A stretch of DNA of 64,000 nt from assembly GCF_032191465.1 (NCBI RefSeq), contig NZ_JAQOUE010000001.1, positions 372,001-436,000 on the forward strand, given 5' to 3'. Shown here in pieces: positions 56,289 through 64,000 of the stretch; within the stretch, counting starts at the first letter, position 1; each line of letters begins with the position of its first letter. Origin of the DNA: Candidatus Nitronereus thalassa. Lineage in GTDB: Bacteria; Nitrospirota; Nitrospiria; Nitrospirales; UBA8639. Both the position numbers and the translations under genes were made by a program. The notes below the pieces were generated by a model. It saw only the letters and a program-made list of their open reading frames with translations. It was not told the origin of the DNA and ran no database searches.

Positions 56289-57705
56289 TTTTGAGTTGCA
56301 AGTCTCGAGTTTCGTCCTCACTCACTTGCCGGCAACTGTCGATGAGAATACTTAGCATTTGTTGTAACTCTTGTTTGGTCGTGACCAATGGAGGAACCAG
56401 AATGACAATATTCCCGATGGGCCTGATAAGTAATCCACGACGCCGACATTCCATCGCTATCTTATGGCCAATGCGGTCTGTTAGGGGCATTTGGGTTTTG
56501 GTGTTTTTGTTTTGGATGAATTCAATCCCGACCATCATGCCACATTGGCGAATGTTTCCGACCATAGGCAAATCTGCAAGGGGCTTAATGAGTTGTCGGA
56601 AATATCGAGTTTGTGTTTTGACGTTGGCCAAGGTTTTCGCATCATGAAAAACTTTTAAGTTGGCTAAGGCCGCGACACAGGCTAATGCATTGCCCGTATA
56701 TGAATGACCATGGAAGAAGGTTTTAAACTCGTTGTAATCGCCTAGAAAGGCTTGATAGATTTTTTCGGTCGTCAAGGTGGCCGCAAGTGGAAGGTACCCA
56801 CCAGTGAGACCTTTGGCAATGGCCATGAGGTCTGGCGTGATGTTTTCATGATCGCAAGCAAACATTTTTCCGGTCCGGCCAAAGCCTGTAGCGACTTCAT
56901 CGGCGATCATTAGCACATTATATTTTGTACATAACTCACGAACTCGAGTCACATAACCCTGGGGCTGTGTAATCATCCCGGCCACGGCCTGAACCAAAGG
57001 CTCAATGACCACACCAACGATTTCTTGGTGTTTGGTTTTTAATACTTTTTCTAATGGATCGATACAAGCTAATTGGCACGATGGGTATTTCAATTGTAGA
57101 GGACAGCGATAACAGTAGGGTGCATCAACTGAAAGCGTATCGACCAGCAGGGGGCGAAACCGTTTGTGAAACAATGTGGTTCCCCCGACACTCATACTCC
57201 CAGCGGTATCTCCATGGTAAGCCAAATCCAATCGAACGAATTTGGTCTTCTTCTTGGCGGGAGGGGTCTGCTGTTGCCAATACTGGATGGCCATCTTGAG
57301 AGCGACCTCAACGGCAGTGGAACCATCGTCAGAGTAAAACACACGCGTCAGTCCTTTGGGGGCAATGCGAATTAATTCTTTTGCAAGGAGAATAGAGGGC
57401 GGGCTGGCCTGCCCCAGTAACGTGCTATGTGCCACCTTCTGCAATTGGGCCCGAATGGCTTTATCGATAAGAGGGTGCCGATGTCCATGAAGATTGACCC
57501 AAATAGAGGATGTGCCATCGAGGTATTTATTCCCATGGCCATCAATTAAGTAAACGCCTCGAGCCTTTTCAATGATTAAGGGATCCTCTTGCTCCCATTC
57601 CTGCATTTGCGTGAATGGATGCCAGACATATTGCCGATCCCACTTAGACAATTGCGCCAGAGTCGGGGAGGAACTGTCTTTTTTCTTAGATTTTTTTGGT
57701 GCCAT
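56278..57705 (-). CDS. bioA: Adenosylmethionine-8-amino-7-oxononanoate aminotransferase
   Basis: PLP-dependent transaminase of biotin synthesis that uses SAM as amino donor to make 7,8-diaminopelargonate. The 475-residue product has WHPFTQMQEWEQEDP, the phosphate-binding YSDDGSTAVEVALKMA, LAYHGDTAGSMSVGG, the cofactor aspartate in LMIADEVATGFGRTGKMFA, and the PLP lysine in LMAIAKGLTGGYLPLAAT. A Lys/Ser-rich N-terminal extension (MAPKKSKKKDSSS) is present. No other bio genes are adjacent. An inverted repeat lies in its 5' region (57739-57761). Confidence 0.94.
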   Translation of the reverse strand: MAPKKSKKKDSSSPTLAQLSKWDRQYVWHPFTQMQEWEQEDPLIIEKARGVYLIDGHGNKYLDGTSSIWVNLHGHRHPLIDKAIRAQLQKVAHSTLLGQASPPSILLAKELIRIAPKGLTRVFYSDDGSTAVEVALKMAIQYWQQQTPPAKKKTKFVRLDLAYHGDTAGSMSVGGTTLFHKRFRPLLVDTLSVDAPYCYRCPLQLKYPSCQLACIDPLEKVLKTKHQEIVGVVIEPLVQAVAGMITQPQGYVTRVRELCTKYNVLMIADEVATGFGRTGKMFACDHENITPDLMAIAKGLTGGYLPLAATLTTEKIYQAFLGDYNEFKTFFHGHSYTGNALACVAALANLKVFHDAKTLANVKTQTRYFRQLIKPLADLPMVGNIRQCGMMVGIEFIQNKNTKTQMPLTDRIGHKIAMECRRRGLLIRPIGNIVILVPPLVTTKQELQQMLSILIDSCRQVSEDETRDLQLKKKG

Positions 57706-57738
57706 CCTGTAAAGTGAACTTCAGTGTAGAATGGGGAC

Positions 57739-57761
57739 GTTGCAAACCCCTTTGGTGCAAC
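57739..57761. promoter_or_regulatory. Inverted repeat GTTGCA-N11-TGCAAC upstream of bioA
   Basis: Perfect 6-bp arms at 57739-57744 and 57756-57761, about 35 bp upstream of the bioA start and between the divergent bioA and lepA. It might be an operator for bioA. It does not match the E. coli BirA operator closely, and the BirA in this window has no DNA-binding domain. Confidence 0.35.
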
Positions 57762-57790
57762 CCTCACCCCCCGGGGCGAGGGTTTTTTTT
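57760..57790 (+). terminator. Intrinsic terminator on the plus strand between bioA and lepA
   Basis: ACCCTC (57760-57765) pairs with GAGGGT (57778-57783), with CCC/GGG inside and one A-C mismatch, followed by eight Ts (57783-57790). It points toward lepA but lies upstream of the lepA promoter. No plus-strand gene ends nearby, so the transcript it would stop is unknown. Confidence 0.7.
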
Positions 57791-57850
57791 GGAAAATCTG
57801 GTCTTAAACTTCAGGGAAATCGTGGAATTATAGGGACTAGAAACTTTCTT

Positions 57851-57879
57851 TGACAAGAAAGCAAAACCCTAATAAAATC
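57851..57879 (+). promoter_or_regulatory. Promoter of lepA-lepB
   Basis: TTGACA (57851-57856), exactly 17 nt, then TAAAAT (57874-57879): a perfect -35 and five of six -10 bases. Transcription should begin about 57886, leaving roughly 11 nt before ATG 57898. This also argues against an earlier lepA start at 57850. Confidence 0.8.
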
Positions 57880-57897
57880 AATGGATTTGATTTTACA

Positions 57898-59703
57898 ATG
57901 AACAATCTCTCCCGTATTCGCAACTTTTCCATCATCGCTCATATCGATCACGGGAAATCCACCCTCGCCGATCGTTTTCTGGAACTGACTGGTGCCGTCA
58001 CGGCACGGGAAGCCCGAGAGCAGATCCTAGATGACATGGATCTTGAACGGGAGCGAGGCATTACCATAAAAGCCCATGCTGTCACTACCACGTACAAGGC
58101 TCATGATGGACAGACCTACCAATTGAACCTCATTGATACCCCGGGACATGTCGACTTTACGTATGAAGTCTCACGAAGCCTGGCAGCCTGTGAAGGAGCG
58201 CTGCTGTTAGTGGATGCGACCCAAGGTGTTGAAGCCCAAACCATTGCCAATGCCTATTTGGCTATTAATAATGACCTCACGATCCTGCCAGTGATTAATA
58301 AAATTGATTTGGCGAGTGCGGATGTCGAAGGCGTCAAACAGCAAATCGAAGACGTATTAGGTCTCGAAAAAGATGATGCGCTGCTGGTCAGTGCCAAGCA
58401 GGGAATTGGTATTGATGATGTGTTAAATGCCGTGGTTGTGCGAATCGCCCCACCGAAGGGTGATTTAACCAATCCGCTCAAAGCTCTAATCTTCGATTCC
58501 TGGTTTGATAGTTATCAGGGAGCCGTAATCCTGGTAAGAATCTTTGAAGGCATGGTTGAACCCGGTATGAGGATTCAACTGATGTCCAACCTACGGACAT
58601 TCGAGGTGTCTGAAGTTGGAATTTTTTCTCCAAAACGCACTAAAACCCAAAAGCTCAAAGCCGGGGAGGTTGGGTATGTCGTGGCGGGGATGAAAGATGT
58701 ATCGGACACAAAAATTGGTGATACTCTGACCGACGCCAATCGGCCCACAGAACATGCGCTGCCTGGGTATCGAGAGGTCAAGCCCCTGGTGTTTTGTGGG
58801 TTGTATACCACGGATAATTCGGATTACGAAGATCTGCGTGATTCCCTTGAAAAGCTTCGCCTCAATGACTCTTCGTTTATCTATGAGCCGGAAACTTCAT
58901 TAGCCCTGGGATTTGGTTTCCGTTGTGGTTTTCTCGGTTTACTTCATATGGAAATTATTCGGGAACGACTCCATCGCGAATATGGTCTTGAATTGATCAG
59001 TACGGCGCCGACTGTCATTTATCGAGTGAAAACTCTCCAAGGTGAGGTACTTAATATTGATAATCCCTCAAAATTGCCGGAACCGGAACAAATTGAAACC
59101 ATGGAAGAGCCCTTTATTCAGGCCACCATGATGGCTCCAGAACGGTATGCGGGAAATATCATGGCCTTATGCCAAGAGCGTCGCGGTACACAGGTGAGTA
59201 TGCAATATTTAGATGCTTCTCGAATTATGCTTGTGTACCAATTGCCACTCAATGAAATGGTGTTGGATTTTTACGATAAGCTAAAATCCCGCACTCAAGG
59301 CTATGCCTCTCTTGATTATGAACTGTCGGACTATCGACAATCGGATTTAGTCAAACTTGATTTATTGCTAAATGGTGAAAATATCGATGCCCTATCCTTT
59401 ATTACCCATCGGGAAAAAGCCCACCACCGAGGCCGTCAGTTGGCCGAAAAAATGAAGGAACTGATCCCGAAGCAGATGTTTGAGATTGCAATCCAAGCGG
59501 CAATTGGCAAACGAGTCATTGCCCGAGAGACCATCTCTGCCATTAAAAAGAATGTGACGGCCAAATGTTATGGCGGCGATATTACCCGAAAACGGAAGTT
59601 GTGGGAAAAACAAAAGGAAGGCAAAAAACGTATGAAACAATTAGGGCGCGTCGAAGTGCCACAGGAGGCCTTTTTGGCCTTACTCAAGGTGAAAGATGAA
59701 TAA
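57898..59703 (+). CDS. lepA: Elongation factor 4 (LepA)
   Basis: Ribosomal GTPase related to EF-G, implicated in initiation-complex maturation and back-translocation. The 601-residue product (E. coli 599) shows G1 AHIDHGKST, the RERGITI switch I, G3 DTPGHVDF, G4 NKIDL and the C-terminal LepA domain ([23 protein letters not shown]). The frame is open from 57850, but ATG 57898 matches the family N-terminus ([20 protein letters not shown]) and follows the promoter. The Shine-Dalgarno is weak and the leader very short. lepB starts 2 bp after the stop. Confidence 0.97.
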   Translation: MNNLSRIRNFSIIAHIDHGKSTLADRFLELTGAVTAREAREQILDDMDLERERGITIKAHAVTTTYKAHDGQTYQLNLIDTPGHVDFTYEVSRSLAACEGALLLVDATQGVEAQTIANAYLAINNDLTILPVINKIDLASADVEGVKQQIEDVLGLEKDDALLVSAKQGIGIDDVLNAVVVRIAPPKGDLTNPLKALIFDSWFDSYQGAVILVRIFEGMVEPGMRIQLMSNLRTFEVSEVGIFSPKRTKTQKLKAGEVGYVVAGMKDVSDTKIGDTLTDANRPTEHALPGYREVKPLVFCGLYTTDNSDYEDLRDSLEKLRLNDSSFIYEPETSLALGFGFRCGFLGLLHMEIIRERLHREYGLELISTAPTVIYRVKTLQGEVLNIDNPSKLPEPEQIETMEEPFIQATMMAPERYAGNIMALCQERRGTQVSMQYLDASRIMLVYQLPLNEMVLDFYDKLKSRTQGYASLDYELSDYRQSDLVKLDLLLNGENIDALSFITHREKAHHRGRQLAEKMKELIPKQMFEIAIQAAIGKRVIARETISAIKKNVTAKCYGGDITRKRKLWEKQKEGKKRMKQLGRVEVPQEAFLALLKVKDE

Positions 59704-59705
59704 AT

Positions 59706-60473
59706 ATGGAGCATAATCCAAAACCACTGAATACCGTGGAACCGTCGTCTTCGAACCAAGAGGCTTCAGGGTCACCTGGGCCGCCCACAGAAAAACGGAG
59801 CGCGGAGGCACTTCCCAAAAAATCCATCTGGCGGGAATATGCCGAAGCCATCATCATCGCCATGATTTTGGCCTTTACCATTCGAGTATTCGTTGTCCAA
59901 GCGTTTAAAATTCCTTCAGGGTCCATGATTCCGAGTCTGCTCATCGGGGATCATATTTTGGTCAATAAAATGGCTTACGGCATTCAATTGCCACAAGATT
60001 GTACATTCGACATTTCTTTTCCACCCATGACGTGCTATTCCTCAGAGTTGCTTTTTGAATTTGACAAACCCGAACGGGGAGATGTGATTGTGTTTCGATA
60101 TCCCGAAGATGAGGAAAAGGACTTTATTAAGCGAATCGTGGGGTTACCAGGCGATCACATCCAAATTCGAAATAAAATCATCTATGTTAATGGAAATCCA
60201 TTGGACGATAAGGCCTGGACCCAACGAATTGACCCTGGGGTAATTGACGGCCGTATCACGCCGCGTGACAATCTTGATCCTCTCACCGTTCCCCCTGAAT
60301 CCTATTTCGTTATGGGGGATAACCGCGATCAAAGTTTGGATAGCCGGTTTTGGGGTTATGTGAAAATGCATAAAATCAAAGGCCGTGCTTTTTTGGTCTA
60401 TTGGTCCTGGAAAGGCCAAGGCTCGATTTCCGAATGGGTTCGTTGGGATCGTATTGGCAAAATCATCAATTAA
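59706..60473 (+). CDS. lepB: Signal peptidase I
   Basis: Removes signal peptides from exported proteins at the outer face of the inner membrane. The 255-residue protein has a disordered Pro/Ser-rich N-terminus (1-38), a single membrane helix (about 44-66), the catalytic Ser73 in IPSGSMIPSL and the catalytic Lys142 in DFIKRIVGLPGD. The box E motif FVMGDNRDQSLDSRFWG follows. An insertion between 90 and 120 contains two cysteines (99, 110) that could form a disulfide. The lepA-lepB pairing is a common arrangement. Confidence 0.96.
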   Translation: MEHNPKPLNTVEPSSSNQEASGSPGPPTEKRSAEALPKKSIWREYAEAIIIAMILAFTIRVFVVQAFKIPSGSMIPSLLIGDHILVNKMAYGIQLPQDCTFDISFPPMTCYSSELLFEFDKPERGDVIVFRYPEDEEKDFIKRIVGLPGDHIQIRNKIIYVNGNPLDDKAWTQRIDPGVIDGRITPRDNLDPLTVPPESYFVMGDNRDQSLDSRFWGYVKMHKIKGRAFLVYWSWKGQGSISEWVRWDRIGKIIN

Positions 60474-60500
60474 CCCTTTGTTATCTTTGGAACAATTCTT

Positions 60501-61547
60501 GTGCCCCTTTCCTCCGGCAAAAGCACTTCAATGAAACGAAACACCTCATGCCTGTCTGCTATTCCCCCCAACACTCTCGTTCCCTACCTTCGACGATTTT
60601 CTCGTGGTCATGTGTTGGTTATTGGGGATTTGATGCTCGATCATTATATTTGGGGCGCGGTAAGCAGGATTTCACCGGAGGCCCCGGTACCCATTGTTCA
60701 CGTTGAACGAGAGTCTTTGCGCTTAGGCGGTGCGGCTAATGTGTATAACAATGTGTTGTCCTTGGGGGGGCAAGCAGAAGTTTGTGGGGTCATAGGAGAT
60801 GATGAAACTGGAAAGCTCTTACTGAAGGAGCTTGGGTCCCAGCGACGTCTCCCACCTGGAATTGTTCTCGATGCCTCACGTCCAACCACGCGAAAGGCCA
60901 GAATTGTGGCTCATAGCCAACAAGTTGTTCGGTACGATGTGGAACAACGCCAAGATATATCTCAATCAATAGCCAGACGGATTCTCAAGCATGTAGACAC
61001 ACGACTTAACGCCATCTCCTGTATCGTGATTTCTGACTATGCTAAAGGGGTGATCACTCCATCCTTAATGGAACACGTAGGGCGATTGGCCAGAAGTCGA
61101 AACATTCCCATCATTGTTGATCCCAAAGTCGACCATTTTCCCTTCTATGCCGGGGTAACAGTCATTACTCCGAATCATACGGAAGCCCAGCAAGCCGCGG
61201 GATTATCTGGGCATGACCATGATGCCATTCATGACATTGGGCATTTGTTGCGTCAAAAGTTGGGCTGTGAAGCCGTCCTAGTTACCCGCGGGGAACAGGG
61301 GATGAGCCTCTGTGAAAGTCATGGTTCAAGCCTGCATATTCCGACGATGGCTCGCCAAGTTTATGATGTGACTGGTGCCGGAGATACCGTGGTGAGCACC
61401 CTGGCTTTGGCAATGAGCGTGGGGGCCTCCATTCAGGATGCCTCGATCTTGGCCAATTATGCAGCTGGGGTGGTGGTGGGACAGGTGGGCACCGCTTCAA
61501 TAACTAGGGCTCAACTGAAAGAAGCCATTCAGCATTCCCATGAATAA
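60501..61547 (+). CDS. hldA: D-glycero-beta-D-manno-heptose-7-phosphate kinase (RfaE1-type)
   Basis: PfkB-family sugar kinase that makes heptose 1,7-bisphosphate for the lipopolysaccharide inner core. The 348-residue product has LVIGDLMLDHYIWG, RISPEAPVPIV, LRLGGAANVYNN, SDYAKGVITPSL and the catalytic VYDVTGAGDTVVSTLALA anion hole. It is a kinase only, lacking the cytidylyltransferase half of E. coli HldE, so the adenylyltransferase must be encoded elsewhere. The start is GTG 60501 (GGA about 9 nt upstream) or ATG 60531; the N-terminus is variable. It overlaps kdsB by 8 bp. Confidence 0.88.
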   Translation: MPLSSGKSTSMKRNTSCLSAIPPNTLVPYLRRFSRGHVLVIGDLMLDHYIWGAVSRISPEAPVPIVHVERESLRLGGAANVYNNVLSLGGQAEVCGVIGDDETGKLLLKELGSQRRLPPGIVLDASRPTTRKARIVAHSQQVVRYDVEQRQDISQSIARRILKHVDTRLNAISCIVISDYAKGVITPSLMEHVGRLARSRNIPIIVDPKVDHFPFYAGVTVITPNHTEAQQAAGLSGHDHDAIHDIGHLLRQKLGCEAVLVTRGEQGMSLCESHGSSLHIPTMARQVYDVTGAGDTVVSTLALAMSVGASIQDASILANYAAGVVVGQVGTASITRAQLKEAIQHSHE

Positions 61548-62301
61548 ACCGTCTATCACCATTGTCATCCCAGCTCGTTATGAGTCTTCTCGGTTTCCTG
61601 GAAAGCCTCTTGCCCTGTTGGCGAATAAACCCATTATTCAACATGTGTATGAGCAGGCAATTCGCGTGGCAAAAGTCGACCAGGTGATTGTGGCCACCGA
61701 TGACTCCCGCATCCAACATGCCGTCGAGGAATTCGGGGGAGTGGCTCAGATGGTGACTGTGCCATGTCGTACGGGAACCGATCGTGTGGCCGAGGCTTGT
61801 CGGTCACTACCAGCGGAAATCATCATCAATTTGCAGGCAGATGAGATATTACTGAACCCAGATATTTTGAATGATTTGATCGATCCTTTTCTTCTCGCTG
61901 CTTCACCCTTGGGCACATTGAAGAGGAAAATTGAAGGGCAGGAAGAATTTTCTAATTATGGCGTTGTGAAAGTCGTCACAGACAAAGAGGGGAGGGCTCT
62001 GTACTTTTCTCGAGCATCAATTCCGCATACTCGGGACCAGGAAATGCATGGTTTGATTACCCCCTTTGCCTCCATTCATCTAGGAGTGTATATTTTTCAA
62101 CGAGCGACATTGTTGCAATTTGCCGAGCTGCCCACCGGGAAACTAGAAGAGACGGAAAAGCTTGAACAATTACGAGCACTTGAACACGGCATACCCATTA
62201 CCGTTTGGGAAACGAAGCAACCCTCATTGCGAATCGATACTCCGGAGGATTTGATTGAAGCCAATCGATCCTGGGATCGCCTCATGGTCGGGTCAGGTTA
62301 G
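61540..62301 (+). CDS. kdsB: 3-deoxy-manno-octulosonate cytidylyltransferase
   Basis: Activates Kdo with CTP for lipid A-core assembly. The 253-residue product has the nucleotide loop IVIPARYESSRFPGKPLA, the VATDDSRI strand, CRTGTDRVAEA and INLQADEILLNP. The last motif is usually NVQGDEPLI; the Asp-Glu pair is kept but Gly becomes Ala and Pro becomes Ile. The C-terminus has HLGVYIFQRATLLQF and LRIDTPEDL, as expected. The start overlaps hldA by 8 bp. Its neighbours hldA and pyrG (CTP supply) fit lipopolysaccharide precursor synthesis. Confidence 0.93.
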   Translation: MNKPSITIVIPARYESSRFPGKPLALLANKPIIQHVYEQAIRVAKVDQVIVATDDSRIQHAVEEFGGVAQMVTVPCRTGTDRVAEACRSLPAEIIINLQADEILLNPDILNDLIDPFLLAASPLGTLKRKIEGQEEFSNYGVVKVVTDKEGRALYFSRASIPHTRDQEMHGLITPFASIHLGVYIFQRATLLQFAELPTGKLEETEKLEQLRALEHGIPITVWETKQPSLRIDTPEDLIEANRSWDRLMVGSG

Positions 62302-63930
<1,629 letters not shown>

Positions 63931-63963
63931 CGTCAAGAACCCTCGTTGGATACGAAAAATTCT

Positions 63964-64000
63964 ATGGTGCAATCAATTGACCTCGGCGGGTTTCAGGGAG
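63964..64000 (+). CDS. 5' end of a gene cut by the window edge, possibly kdsA
   Basis: ATG 63964 opens a frame reading MVQSIDLGGFQG to the last base. Position after pyrG and next to kdsB, and a resemblance to the short N-terminal strand of some Kdo-8-phosphate synthases, suggest kdsA. Twelve codons are too few to be sure. Confidence 0.35.
   Translation, partial: MVQSIDLGGFQG

Noticed and set aside
57850-57897. Longer lepA start
   Set aside because: It would begin at the -35 box of a near-consensus promoter; the family N-terminus starts at 57898.

Overview
The window is a 64 kb piece of a Gram-negative bacterial chromosome, almost certainly from the phylum Nitrospirota (Nitrospira-like). The main clue is a proteasome locus whose small protein modifier is of the UBact type (79 residues, ending RYRQRTGE) rather than actinobacterial Pup. 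Genes for heptose and Kdo metabolism, several lipoprotein signals and a PEP-CTERM sorting signal point to an outer membrane. Base composition is roughly balanced, which would suit a lower-GC Nitrospira lineage; the genus call is inference. No rRNA, tRNA, insertion sequence, prophage or CRISPR array was seen.

Layout: 1-7.4 kb carries an AcuI/YhdH-type reductase, mltG, a RidA-family protein and three exported proteins of unknown role (a HEAT-like protein, a five-domain IPT/TIG protein with DG(T/S)CC motifs, and a YCF48-type propeller). 6.6-11.3 kb (minus strand) is grpE-dnaK-dnaJ-rsmE. 11.5-16.8 kb (minus) is valS-nadC-birA-coaX. 17-21.3 kb holds a 36-residue basic protein, a HAD hydrolase and a 991-residue protein with two six-bladed NHL propellers. 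21.5-27.7 kb is guaB-guaA-rluB-aspS, followed by a convergent Tat-exported molybdopterin oxidoreductase.

28.9-35.6 kb (minus) is the complete UBact-proteasome operon: arc (ring ATPase), dop (deconjugase), the UBact modifier, prcB, prcA and pafA (ligase). UBact would be attached to target lysines by PafA, removed by Dop, and recognised by the ARC ring, which threads targets into the PrcAB chamber. A divergent GAF/PAS histidine kinase and a convergent clpX follow.

41.4-51.5 kb is a pyrimidine operon, pyrR-pyrB-pyrC-(DUF4149)-carA-sppA-(M48 lipoprotein peptidase)-carB. It is preceded by a readable PyrR attenuator: promoter, PyrR-binding hairpin, a short leader ORF and an intrinsic terminator. 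Two envelope proteases therefore lie inside a nucleotide operon.

51.5-64 kb contains greA, a SAM-hydrolase family protein, three minus-strand genes (flavoprotein, DksA-like, nitrobindin-like), ppa followed in frame by an orphan PEP-CTERM signal, bioA, lepA-lepB, and hldA-kdsB-pyrG leading into a truncated gene at the right edge (possibly kdsA).
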